DNA of 64,000 nt from Oleiagrimonas sp963747595 (GTDB taxonomy: Bacteria > Pseudomonadota > Gammaproteobacteria > Xanthomonadales > Rhodanobacteraceae). The position numbers and the translations under genes were made by a program. Positions 18,450 to 27,302 of the stretch are shown here, one piece after another (position 1 is the stretch's first letter; each line of letters starts with the position of its first letter). Where the stretch lies: contig CAVVFO010000002.1 in the NCBI GenBank assembly GCA_963747595.1, forward strand, positions 930,001 to 994,000. Direction: 5' to 3'. The notes beneath the pieces are model-generated. The model was not told where the DNA came from and made no database searches. It saw only the letters and a list, made by a program, of their open reading frames with translations.

Positions 18450-18609
18450 CACGGCGCAAACGCAGGTTTGCGGAAGAATTTTCATCTGACCGGAATGAGG
18501 ACGGTGCTGCCCGGACGCGCAACGGTACGTATCGAGCGCGCACCCTCGCCCGTCCGCCGGCTCTGCTGTCATAATGTGCGGCCCCCTGTTCCTGCCGGAG
18601 CCCACACGC

Positions 18610-20688
18610 ATGAGCCGCCGCATCCTGGTCACCTGCGCCCTGCCCTACGCCAACGGGCCGATCCACATCGGCCACATGGTGGAACACGTGCAGGGCGACA
18701 TCTGGGTGCGCGCCATGCGCATGGCCGGCCACGAGGTGCACTTTGTCTGTGCCGACGACGCCCACGGCACGCCGATCATGTTGCGTGCGCAGCGCGAGGG
18801 CATCGCACCGGAGCAGCTGATTGCGCAAAGCAACGAACTGCACCGCGCGGATCTGGACGACTTCGGCATCGCCTATGACCACTATTCGACCACCGACAGC
18901 GAGGCCAATCGCGAGCTCACCTACGGCATCTACGAAAAGCTGGACCAGGCCGGCCACGTGGAATCAAAGCCCGTCACCCAGTTCTACGATCCCGAGCGGG
19001 AGATGTTCCTGCCCGACCGCTTCGTCAAGGGCGAATGTCCTCACTGCCACAGCAAGGACCAGTACGGCGATTCCTGCGAAGTCTGCGGCAAGACCTACGC
19101 GCCCATCGACCTGATCGATCCCTACTCGGTGGTCACCGGCGCACGGCCGGTGCAGAGGGAATCGCAGCACTACTTCGTGAAGCTCGCCGATTTCCAGGAC
19201 ATGCTGCACGCATGGCTGGAGGAGCGGCGCGAGGCGGGCGGCCTGCAGGGCGAAGTGGTCAACAAGCTCAAGGAATGGTTCGCGGACGGCCTGCGCAGCT
19301 GGGACATCTCGCGCGATGCGCCCTATTTCGGTTTCGAGATCCCCGGCGCGCCGGGCAAGTTCTTCTACGTCTGGGTGGACGCGCCTGTAGGCTATTTCGC
19401 GTCCTTCCGCGAATACTGCGCGCACAACGACCTGGATTTCGAGGCCTTCGTCGACCGCGACAAGGCCGCTGCGCAACACACCGAACTGGTGCACTTCATC
19501 GGCAAGGACATCATCTACTTCCACACCCTGTTCTGGCCGGCCATGCTGTACGGTGCCGGCCTGCGCACGCCCACCGCGGTCTACGTGCACGGCTTCCTGA
19601 CCGTGGACGGCGCCAAGATGTCCAAGTCACGCGGCACGTTCATCAATGCGCGCACCTATCTGGAGCATCTCGACGCGGACTACCTGCGCTACTACCTCGC
19701 CGCCATGCTGGGCCCCACCCTGACCGATGTGGACCTGGACATGCACGCGTTCGAGGACCGGGTCAATTCGCACCTGGTGGGCAAGTGGGTGAACATCGCC
19801 AGCCGATGCGCCGGCTTCGTGCGCAAGCATTTCGACGGCCGCCTGACCGCCACCTTGCGCGACGACTTCAAGACACGGTACGACGAGGCCGTGAAGCGCC
19901 TGGCACCGTGCGCCGCGCTGTACGAAAGCCGCGACTACGCCACCGCCATGCGCACCATCATGGAGGTTGCCGATGACACCAATGCCTGGATCGCCGAATG
20001 CGCGCCATGGAAGATGGCCAAGGACGAAGCGCAACGCGAGGAGCTGCACCAGGTTTGCTCGCTGGCGATCAACCTGTTCCGCGCACTGAGCACCTATCTG
20101 AAGCCGGTCGTACCGACCACGGTCGAGCGCGCCGAGCGCTTCCTCGGCATCTGCGCGACGCGCTTCAGCGACGCGGATACCCCGCTGCTGGATCATGCGC
20201 TGCAGGCATTCGAGCCGCTGCTCACGCGCGTGGACCGCAAAAAAGTCGAGGCGATGATCGATGCCTCGCGCGAATCCCTGCAACCCGCGACCGCATCACC
20301 AAGCACGCCAGCAAAACCCGAGGATCCACCCGTGAACGCATCAACCCCATCCCCCGACACCATCGGGATCGACGACTTCGCCAAACTCGATCTGCGCATC
20401 GGCAAGGTGACGCAGTGCGAGGCCGTGGAGGGATCGAAAAAGTTGTTGCGCTTCGAACTGGACGCGGGCGCCCTGGGGCAGCGGCAGATCTTTTCCGGCA
20501 TCCAGGCCGCCTACCCCGAACCGCAGACGCTGATCGGCCGCAACGTGGTTTTCATCGCCAACCTGGCACCGCGCAAGATGCGCTTCGGTGTCTCCGAGGG
20601 CATGATCCTGTCCGCCGGAAGCGGCGGCGCGGAGCTGAGTCTCATCGAAGCCGATGCCAAGGCAAAACCAGGCGCGGAAGTCGGCTGA
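18610..20688 (+). CDS. metG: Methionyl-tRNA synthetase
   Basis: Charges tRNA-Met. It is 692 aa, the long dimeric form. HIGH motif at 19-22 (PIHIGHMVEH), KMSKS at 336-340, and a zinc knuckle with Cys143, Cys146, Cys156 and Cys159 in the connective domain. A Pro/Ser/Ala-rich linker (about 560-590) joins the catalytic part to the C-terminal EMAP/Trbp-type tRNA-binding domain (IGIDDFAKLDLRIGKVTQCE onward). ATG 18610 gives the canonical start SRRILVTCALPYANG. A palindromic repeat lies just after the stop. Confidence 0.97.
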   Translation: MSRRILVTCALPYANGPIHIGHMVEHVQGDIWVRAMRMAGHEVHFVCADDAHGTPIMLRAQREGIAPEQLIAQSNELHRADLDDFGIAYDHYSTTDSEANRELTYGIYEKLDQAGHVESKPVTQFYDPEREMFLPDRFVKGECPHCHSKDQYGDSCEVCGKTYAPIDLIDPYSVVTGARPVQRESQHYFVKLADFQDMLHAWLEERREAGGLQGEVVNKLKEWFADGLRSWDISRDAPYFGFEIPGAPGKFFYVWVDAPVGYFASFREYCAHNDLDFEAFVDRDKAAAQHTELVHFIGKDIIYFHTLFWPAMLYGAGLRTPTAVYVHGFLTVDGAKMSKSRGTFINARTYLEHLDADYLRYYLAAMLGPTLTDVDLDMHAFEDRVNSHLVGKWVNIASRCAGFVRKHFDGRLTATLRDDFKTRYDEAVKRLAPCAALYESRDYATAMRTIMEVADDTNAWIAECAPWKMAKDEAQREELHQVCSLAINLFRALSTYLKPVVPTTVERAERFLGICATRFSDADTPLLDHALQAFEPLLTRVDRKKVEAMIDASRESLQPATASPSTPAKPEDPPVNASTPSPDTIGIDDFAKLDLRIGKVTQCEAVEGSKKLLRFELDAGALGQRQIFSGIQAAYPEPQTLIGRNVVFIANLAPRKMRFGVSEGMILSAGSGGAELSLIEADAKAKPGAEVG

Positions 20689-20704
20689 CGCAAACGCCAG
20701 ATAT

Positions 20705-20816
20705 TCGTAGGGCGGCTCAAGGAACGCCAGTGACGGATCCGCCTGCTTGCGGGCAGTCAGGTTGATTACCGGCAAACAGGCGGATCCGTCGCGTTGCTCA
20801 TTGATCCGCCCTGCGT
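20705..20816 (+). repeat. Dispersed palindromic repeat, copy A
   Basis: An imperfect palindrome between convergent metG and the ClpP-like gene. Inner arms GACGGATCCGCCTG (20732-20745) and CAGGCGGATCCGTC (20777-20790) are exact complements. Outer arms GTAGGGCGG and CCGCCCTGCG also pair. The core (20721-20799) is about 80 percent identical to copy B in opposite orientation at 26204-26284. It resembles a REP-like element and may also serve as a bidirectional end signal. Confidence 0.75.
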
Positions 20817-20839
20817 ATCCTGCGCCGCCCTGCAGCTGC

Positions 20840-21451
20840 TCAGCCCAGTTCGTTGGCGTTGGTGATGATCGATCCCACCAGCCCATAGTCCTTGGCCGCC
20901 GCGGCAGACATCCAGTAATCGCGCTCCAGATCCGAGCTGATGCGTTCGATGCTCTGCCCGGTCTCGCGCGCGAAGATCTCGTTCAGGCGCTCGCGCATGC
21001 GGATGATCTCGCGCGCATGAATCTCGATCTCGGTGGCCGACCCGCCGGCTCCGCCGGACGGTTGATGCAGCAGGAAGCGGGTGTTGGGCAGACTGAGGCG
21101 ATTCTCGAGCTTCGCGGCAGCGTAGATCAGCGCGCCGGCGCTAGCGACCCAGCCGGTACCGATCACGCGCACCACCGGCTTCACGAACTTGATCATGTCG
21201 TAGATGGTGTCGCCGGACTCGACATGACCGCCCTGGCTGTTGATGAAAATGGTGATCGGCGCATCGCTCTCGGCCTGCAGCGCCAGCAGCTGCGCACTGA
21301 CCCGCTCGGCCAGCTTCTGGTCGATGCCACCGTAGATCAGGATGGTGCGCGCCTTGAACAGGCGTTCGTCCAGATCGTTTCTCTTGGGATCCTTGGCCGC
21401 GGCCGGCGCGTCGTCGGCAAGCGCCGCCATGGAGACATCGGTTGGGGACAT
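20840..21451 (-). CDS. ClpP-family serine protease
   Basis: ATP-dependent-protease-type peptidase of the ClpP fold, 203 aa. The triad is present: Ser104 in WVASAGALIY, His129 in LLHQPSGGAGG, Asp178 in ERDYWMSA. The nucleophile block differs from classical ClpP (AASMGA), so this is a divergent paralogue. It lacks an adjacent clpX, and its N-terminus (about 25 residues) is an Ala/Asp-rich extension rather than a propeptide. AAGGAG precedes ATG 21451. It may partner with a Clp ATPase encoded elsewhere or act alone. Confidence 0.88.
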   Translation of the reverse strand: MSPTDVSMAALADDAPAAAKDPKRNDLDERLFKARTILIYGGIDQKLAERVSAQLLALQAESDAPITIFINSQGGHVESGDTIYDMIKFVKPVVRVIGTGWVASAGALIYAAAKLENRLSLPNTRFLLHQPSGGAGGSATEIEIHAREIIRMRERLNEIFARETGQSIERISSDLERDYWMSAAAAKDYGLVGSIITNANELG

Positions 21452-21618
21452 GACGAATGGAACTCCTTGCGATACACAGGAAAGAACGGCATTGTGACCG
21501 CGCGCGGCGGCATCGGCAATGCATATGCGTCGTCGAATGACATGGGGGCGACGCGATTGCAGACAAGCCAGACATCAGACACCGACATCATGCCGCGCCC
21601 GCCATACGCCAATTTCTC

Positions 21619-22269
21619 ATGAGCACCCCCCCCCCTTCACTTGCCGACCGCATCGATGCCTTGTTGCCGCAGACGCAGTGCGAGCAATGCGGTTACCGAG
21701 GCTGTCGACCCTACGCCGAGGCCATCGCCGCCGGCGAAGCGGATATCAATCAGTGTCCGCCCGGCGGAGCCTCCGGCATCGACGCCCTGGCGGCCCTGCT
21801 GGGATGCGCGCCGAAACCGCTGGACCCGACGTGCGGCACGGAGAAACCGCGGATGCTGGCGCGGGTCATAGAGGCCGACTGCATCGGCTGCACCAAGTGC
21901 ATCCAGGTCTGCCCTGTGGATGCCATCATCGGCGCCGCCAAGCGTATGCACACGGTGATCGACGACATGTGCACCGGTTGCGAGTTGTGCGTGCCCGCCT
22001 GCCCGGTCGACTGCATCACGCTGGACCCTATGCCCCCTGAACAGATCGATCGCGAGCATGCCGATGCGGCACGCCGCCACTTCCAGCGTCGCGCGGCCCG
22101 ACTGGCACGCAAACGCGAACAACGCGCCCGGCAACTGGCCCGGCGCAAGGCGGCCATGCACGCACCGTTGCCGGCAGGCGATGGCGACGAGCCGGTGCGA
22201 AAAACCATCTCGCGCAGCGCCGTGCAGGATGCCATCGAACGCGCCAAGGCCAAGCGCCGCAATCGTTGA
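21619..22269 (+). CDS. rnfB: RnfB-like ferredoxin-type electron carrier
   Basis: Electron-transfer protein like the RnfB/RsxB subunit, 216 aa. An N-terminal four-cysteine cluster site (QCEQCGYRGC, then QCPPGG) is followed by two bacterial ferredoxin motifs, CIGCTKCIQVCP and CTGCELCVPACP. It lacks the N-terminal membrane helix of canonical RnfB. The C-terminal ~70 residues are very basic and helical (ARLARKREQRARQLARRKAA), suggesting nucleic-acid or partner binding. No rnfACDGE genes are adjacent. It is followed by nth after 52 bases, the common pairing. Codons 3-6 contain a run of ten C. Confidence 0.9.
   Translation: MSTPPPSLADRIDALLPQTQCEQCGYRGCRPYAEAIAAGEADINQCPPGGASGIDALAALLGCAPKPLDPTCGTEKPRMLARVIEADCIGCTKCIQVCPVDAIIGAAKRMHTVIDDMCTGCELCVPACPVDCITLDPMPPEQIDREHADAARRHFQRRAARLARKREQRARQLARRKAAMHAPLPAGDGDEPVRKTISRSAVQDAIERAKAKRRNR
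21626..21635 (+). repeat. C10 homopolymer inside the rnfB start
   Basis: Ten consecutive C fall in codons 3-6 of rnfB (Thr-Pro-Pro-Pro). It is the longest C run I noticed in the window. A gain or loss of one base would frameshift the gene right after its start. Confidence 0.8.
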
Positions 22270-22321
22270 GACCCGCCGGCGCATTGCTGCCGGATGCCAC
22301 GTCAGAGGACACACCGATCAG

Positions 22322-22960
22322 ATGAAGAAAGACCACGTCACCGAGCTGTTCCAGCGCCTGCGAGAACTGGACCCGCATCCCACCACGGAACTGAAATTCG
22401 AGACGCCATTCCAGCTGTTGATCGCGGTGATCCTGTCCGCCCAGGCCACCGACGTGGGCGTCAACAAGGCCACGCGCCGGCTGTATCCCGCCGCCGGCAC
22501 ACCACAGGCGATCCTGGCGCTGGGCGAAGATGGCCTGAAGGGCTACATCAACACCATCGGCCTGTACAACGCCAAGGCAAAAAACGTCATCGCCACCTGC
22601 CGCATCCTCGTAGAGCGGCACGAGGGCGAGGTCCCGCACGATCGCGCCGCGCTGGAAGCCCTCCCCGGTGTCGGACGCAAGACCGCCAATGTGGTGCTGA
22701 ACACGGCCTTCGGTGAACCCACCATCGCCGTGGACACGCATATCTTCCGCGTCGCCAACCGCACAGGGCTGGCGCCGGGCAAGACCGTCGTGGATGTGGA
22801 GAAGAAGCTGATGAAGGTGGTGCCGCAGGAATTCCTGCAGGATGCCCATCACTGGCTGATCCTGCACGGCCGCTACGTGTGCAAGGCCCGCAAGCCCGAC
22901 TGTCCGCAATGCGTGATCCGTGACCTGTGCAGGTACAAGCACAAGACCGGCACGCAGTAG
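22322..22960 (+). CDS. nth: Endonuclease III
   Basis: Bifunctional DNA glycosylase/AP lyase removing oxidised pyrimidines in base-excision repair. It is 212 aa. The helix-hairpin-helix LPGVGRKTANVVL holds the catalytic Lys120; the catalytic Asp138 is in AVDTHIFRVANR. The C-terminal [4Fe-4S] loop is CKARKPDCPQCVIRDLC. The start MKKDHVTELFQRLRELDP matches the family. It lies downstream of rnfB on the same strand, so electron transfer to its cluster is a tempting but unproven link. Confidence 0.97.
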   Translation: MKKDHVTELFQRLRELDPHPTTELKFETPFQLLIAVILSAQATDVGVNKATRRLYPAAGTPQAILALGEDGLKGYINTIGLYNAKAKNVIATCRILVERHEGEVPHDRAALEALPGVGRKTANVVLNTAFGEPTIAVDTHIFRVANRTGLAPGKTVVDVEKKLMKVVPQEFLQDAHHWLILHGRYVCKARKPDCPQCVIRDLCRYKHKTGTQ

Positions 22961-22999
22961 ACCGGGCCTGGGCCAACCCGTGGTGCATGTTTCACCTGG

Positions 23000-23542
23000 T
23001 CACATGGCGTGATCGTGCTTCCACTTCCTGATCGCGGCCAGGGTGTTTTCAACGTGTTTGGCCGGATTGAGATTGGTGTAGGCGTAGATCACCTTGCCGT
23101 CGGGCGCGATCACGTACGAAGTGCGGTTGGCGTAGGTGGCATGCTGCGGCAACACCGCATCATAGGATTTCATGATGTGCTGATCGGTATCCGCCGCCAC
23201 CGGGAACTTGCTGCGACACGCACTGACGGAAAACTTCTTCAGCGTGGAGATCGGATCATGCGACACGCCGATGACCGTGGCGCCCAGCGCCTTGTATCTT
23301 GATGTGGCCGCGGCGAAATCGTGCGCCTCGATGGTACAGCCCTTGGTGAACGCCGCGGGGTAGAAATACACCACCACCGGCCCCTTCTTCAGCGCCCTGG
23401 CCAGATTGTAATTGAAGACCTTGCCGCCTTGCGTGGCCCTGGCGGTGAACATCGGCGCCTTGCTGCCCACCGGCAGGCTGGCCCATACGGGCAAGACGGC
23501 AAAGGCGAGCAACGCAGCCAGGCAAACGATGCAACGTTTCAT
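23000..23542 (-). CDS. Exported peroxiredoxin (BCP/AhpC-TSA type)
   Basis: Thiol peroxidase of the BCP/PrxQ kind, 180 aa. A signal peptide MKRCIVCLAALLAFAVLPVW places it in the periplasm, unusual for BCP. The peroxidatic Cys69 lies in YPAAFTKGCTIEA, matching the P-x-x-x-T-x-x-C motif. A second cysteine in VSACRSKFP could resolve it. GGGAG precedes ATG 23542. It is downstream of mdh on the same strand but separated by the mdh terminator, so it is a separate unit. Confidence 0.88.
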   Translation of the reverse strand: MKRCIVCLAALLAFAVLPVWASLPVGSKAPMFTARATQGGKVFNYNLARALKKGPVVVYFYPAAFTKGCTIEAHDFAAATSRYKALGATVIGVSHDPISTLKKFSVSACRSKFPVAADTDQHIMKSYDAVLPQHATYANRTSYVIAPDGKVIYAYTNLNPAKHVENTLAAIRKWKHDHAM

Positions 23543-23686
23543 GAGCTTCACTCCCGAATGATCTGAAAGAACGCCAGCAGCTGGACCCTGCATCCGGCCG
23601 CAACCCGACCGCGCGCCAGCCACCCGCTCATCATAGACCCATCGGCCATGCACCCATGCATGGCGCAAACGCTGCCAGGCGGACAT

Positions 23687-23717
23687 AAAAAAACGGGCAG
23701 CCTCGCGACCGCCCGTT
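23687..23717 (-). terminator. Rho-independent terminator of mdh
   Basis: On the minus strand AACGGGC pairs with GCCCGTT around a 12-base loop, followed by seven T. It starts 67 bases past the mdh stop. Confidence 0.8.
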
Positions 23718-23783
23718 CATCGTGACCACCATATCCTCAGCAGCAGCGCAAAATCGCACTGCTGCCGTGGCGCCGGTCAGTGC

Positions 23784-24767
23784 CTACTTGGCGAACAGAT
23801 GCTCCACGGCGCTGCGCTCGTCTCGCAGCTCCTTCGCCGACGCGTCCATCCGCTGACGCGAGAAATCGTTGATCTCCAGATCCTGCACGATGCTGTATTT
23901 GCCATCCTTGCACGTCACCGGATAGCCGTAGATCACGCCCGGGTCGATACCGTAGGACCCGTCTGCGGGAATGCCCATGGAAACCCAGTCGCCACTCTCG
24001 GTACCCAGCGCCCAGGAGCGCATGTGGTCGATGGCGGCCGCAGCTGCCGATGCCGCCGAGGACGCACCGCGCGCCTTGATGATGGCCGCGCCACGCTGCT
24101 GCACGGTGGGGATGAAGTCGCTTTCGTACCACGACTGCTCGATCTGCTTGATCGCACTCTCGCCCTTCACCGTGGCGTGATGGATGTCCGGATACTGCGT
24201 GGAGCTGTGGTTGCCCCAGATGATCATCTTCTTGATGTCGGTGTTGTGCGCACCGGTTTTTTCGGCCAGCTGGCTCATGGCGCGGTTGTGGTCCAGACGC
24301 ACCATGGCGGTAAAGCACCCGGCGTCCAGATCCGGCGCACTCTGCTGTGCGATCAGGGCATTGGTGTTGGCCGGATTGCCGACCACCAGCACCTTCACGT
24401 CACGCTTGGCATGGTCGTTCAGCGCCTTGCCCTGCGGCCCGAAGATCTTGCCATTGGCAGCCAGCAGGTCGGCCCGCTCCATGCCCGCGCCGCGCGGCTT
24501 GGCACCAACCAGCAGCGCATAATCGACGTCCTTGAATGCCACGTTGACATCATCGGTGGCTACGGTGCCGGCCAGCAGCGGGAAGGCGCAGTCGTTGAGT
24601 TCCATGACCACGCCCTTGAGCGCGTCCAGCGCCGGAGTGATTTCCAGCAGATTGAGGATGACCGGCTGGTCCTTGCCCAGCATGTCGCCGGACGCGATAC
24701 GGAACAACAGCGCGTAACCGATCTGGCCGGCGGCGCCGGTGACTGCAACTCGAACGGGGGCTTTCAT
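23784..24767 (-). CDS. mdh: Malate dehydrogenase
   Basis: NAD-dependent malate/oxaloacetate interconversion in the TCA cycle. It is 327 aa. The dinucleotide motif GAAGQIGYALLFRIASGDM is near residues 11-29. The substrate-binding loop is KPRGAGMERADLL. The catalytic His is in IIWGNHSSTQYPD. This is the longer, cytosolic-eukaryote-like MDH group found in Xanthomonads and many beta/gammaproteobacteria, not the E. coli type. AAAGGAG lies at the right distance from ATG 24767. It is followed by its own terminator. Confidence 0.96.
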   Translation of the reverse strand: MKAPVRVAVTGAAGQIGYALLFRIASGDMLGKDQPVILNLLEITPALDALKGVVMELNDCAFPLLAGTVATDDVNVAFKDVDYALLVGAKPRGAGMERADLLAANGKIFGPQGKALNDHAKRDVKVLVVGNPANTNALIAQQSAPDLDAGCFTAMVRLDHNRAMSQLAEKTGAHNTDIKKMIIWGNHSSTQYPDIHHATVKGESAIKQIEQSWYESDFIPTVQQRGAAIIKARGASSAASAAAAAIDHMRSWALGTESGDWVSMGIPADGSYGIDPGVIYGYPVTCKDGKYSIVQDLEINDFSRQRMDASAKELRDERSAVEHLFAK

Positions 24768-24868
24768 GACACGACTCCTTTGAGGGGAATGGGGGTGGAG
24801 AATGGAAACCGGGACACCGGGGCGACTGCTTCCAGCCGCATTCCGCACCCGATCCGCATTTCCGGCAC

Positions 24869-26068
24869 TTAACTCAATTCGGCAAAAAATGCCTGGATGC
24901 GTTCCAGACCCGGCGCCAGCTGTGCGGCCGGGCAGGTATAGGAAATGCGCAACGCACGCGGCTCACCGAAGGCCGAACCGGGGACACAGGCAACGCCCTT
25001 GGACTCCAGCAGGGCCGCGCACAGGTCCAGATCGTCCTTGATGGTCTTGCCGTTGTGCGACTTGCCGAAGGCGCAGGAAATATCGGGGAAGGCGTAGAAC
25101 GCGCCCTTGGGCACCGGACAGGTGACGCCCTCTATGGCCTCGAGCGCCTCGAGCACCTGGTCGCGGCGCGTGGCGAATTCGGCACACCGCGCCTCGGGCA
25201 CGTCCTGCGGACCGGACAACGCCGCCGCACCCGCCGCCGCGGCAATTTCCGGAATACTGGTGATGTGGTTGGAATTGAGCGTGACGCAGGCCTCGGCCAC
25301 GTCCTCCGGGCCGGCCATGAGCCCCACGCGCCAGCCGGGCATGCCATAGGTCTTGGACAGCGAGTCGACGAAGATCAGACGCTCGCGCAACTCCGGTCGG
25401 GCGTGCACGAAGTTGTGGTAGCCGACACCGTCGAAGATCATGCGGTTGTAGATGTCATCCGTGACGATCCACGTCTCGGGATGCTTGACCAGCACATCGG
25501 CCAGCGCCGCAATCTCATCCTTCGTGTAGACCATCCCGGTGGGATTGGACGGATTGTTGAACAGGAAGATGCGCGGCTTGCTGGCCAGCGCCTCGTCCAG
25601 CTGCTGCGGCGTCAGCTTGTACTCCTGCTCCGGCGGGCACGGCAGCAACTTGATCTTCATGCCGAGCATCTCGGCGATGTCCAGATAGCTGGTCCAGTAC
25701 GGCGTCGGGAAGACGATCTCATCGCCCTCGTCCATCAGCGCCTCGACCAGGTTGTACAGCACGTGCTTGGCGCCCACCGCCACCGCGCAGTTCTCGCGCG
25801 TGTAACCCTCCAGACCCAGCGACTGCAGGTGGCCCAGGAACGCGTCCAGCAACGCGGTATCACCACGGTTGGAGCCGTACTGCCCGGAATCGGCATCCAG
25901 CGCCGCGTGTGCGGCATCGTAGACATGCTTGCCCGGCAGAAAGTTGGGGATGCCGATGGAAAAGCTGATGATGTCGCGGCCTTCCGCCTTCAGTCGCTTG
26001 GCGTTCTCGGCAATGGCGATGATCGCGCTGGGCTTGGCGCGGCTCATCCTCTGGGCGAACTTCGGCAT
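24869..26068 (-). CDS. Class I/II PLP-dependent aminotransferase (aspartate/alanine type)
   Basis: Fold-type I aminotransferase, 399 aa, cytoplasmic. The PLP lysine is in DSLSKTYGMPGWRVG. Other landmarks are SIGIPNFLPG near the N-terminus, FNNPSNPTGMVY for the cofactor/substrate pocket, and a C-terminal RISYTCP arginine that binds the substrate carboxylate. The family is annotated as aspartate aminotransferase; exact substrate is uncertain. GAGG precedes ATG 26068. It lies 101 bases upstream of mdh on the same strand. If it makes oxaloacetate from aspartate, the pair would link aspartate to malate. Confidence 0.88.
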   Translation of the reverse strand: MPKFAQRMSRAKPSAIIAIAENAKRLKAEGRDIISFSIGIPNFLPGKHVYDAAHAALDADSGQYGSNRGDTALLDAFLGHLQSLGLEGYTRENCAVAVGAKHVLYNLVEALMDEGDEIVFPTPYWTSYLDIAEMLGMKIKLLPCPPEQEYKLTPQQLDEALASKPRIFLFNNPSNPTGMVYTKDEIAALADVLVKHPETWIVTDDIYNRMIFDGVGYHNFVHARPELRERLIFVDSLSKTYGMPGWRVGLMAGPEDVAEACVTLNSNHITSIPEIAAAAGAAALSGPQDVPEARCAEFATRRDQVLEALEAIEGVTCPVPKGAFYAFPDISCAFGKSHNGKTIKDDLDLCAALLESKGVACVPGSAFGEPRALRISYTCPAAQLAPGLERIQAFFAELS

Positions 26069-26143
26069 CGCTTGCCTCGCAGGAACAGGGAAAACGGCGA
26101 TTTTATCACAGCCGTCAGCGTGCTCAGGCTGTTCGCACACGTG

Positions 26144-26322
26144 GCGCAGGACGGATCAATCCCGCACCCGGTTCCGGCGGCAGAACGTCCCCGGCCATCG
26201 GCCGGGAGCAACGCGACGGATTCACCTGCCTGCTGGCGAGCGACCTGATTTTCCGCAAGCAGGCGGATCCGTCGCTGGCGTTCCTGACCAAAGGAAACCC
26301 CCTTGTGGGATTGATCCTACGC
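26144..26322 (-). repeat. Dispersed palindromic repeat, copy B
   Basis: Lies between the cyclophilin stop and the aminotransferase start. Read on the minus strand, its core (26284-26204) matches copy A at 20721-20799, with shared blocks GACGGATCCGCCTGCTTGCG and TCCGTCGCGTTGCTC. Outer arms GGATCAATCCC (26153-26163) and GGGATTGATCC (26307-26317) are perfect complements. Arms are less regular than in copy A, as expected of an older copy. Confidence 0.7.
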
Positions 26323-26351
26323 AAAATGACTTCACCCGATGCAGGGGTCTC

Positions 26352-26861
<510 letters not shown>

Positions 26862-27302
26862 GGAAATCCTCGTGCGATGGCGAATACCGGTCGTGACCGG
26901 TCAATCAATCCGCAAGGATACCTGCTTCCACCTGTCCGGCACATGCATGTGCATGGCGGTGCCGGTCCGCCGGGGAGACCAGCACCGCCACTACCCGGCT
27001 CCGCCGGATCGCGCCGCTGCGCCCGTCAGGAGCCCGATCAGAAGGAGCCAGGAGCTTGGCGGCGGGCAGCGACGGTGGCAAGAGCTGCGCCGTCGCCTGC
27101 CTGAGCTTCACGCCTACTGACACTTTCGTCGTGAGGCTGCACGACATGCACCCAGCTGCACCGGCTCCGGCCGCAGATTTCGCGGCGACATCCGTCCCCC
27201 CATGCTCCATCCGGACCGGGTGGGCGTCCGCGAGGCATGCCGGCTGCAGTTGATTGTCGCGGCCATCCAGCAGATGTTATCTTATAACAACCAAGGCGCC
27301 GC
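26862..27302. other. Intergenic region with candidate operator
   Basis: About 440 bases between the divergent cyclophilin and MFS genes. No frame in it has a recognisable domain or a good ribosome-binding site. The right end becomes AT-rich and holds the inverted repeat at 27275-27289. The rest appears featureless. Confidence 0.5.
27275..27289. promoter_or_regulatory. Candidate operator palindrome upstream of MFS gene
   Basis: A perfect inverted repeat TGTTAT-CTT-ATAACA in an otherwise GC-rich spacer, 13 bases before the GTG start and 49 before the alternative TTG start. The shape fits a dimeric repressor site; which family binds is unknown, and no regulator gene is adjacent. Confidence 0.45.

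Noticed and set aside
26905..27210. Leftward 101-codon frame in the cyclophilin-MFS spacer
   Set aside because: No domain, no ribosome-binding site, biased Ala/Arg composition expected of random GC-rich DNA.
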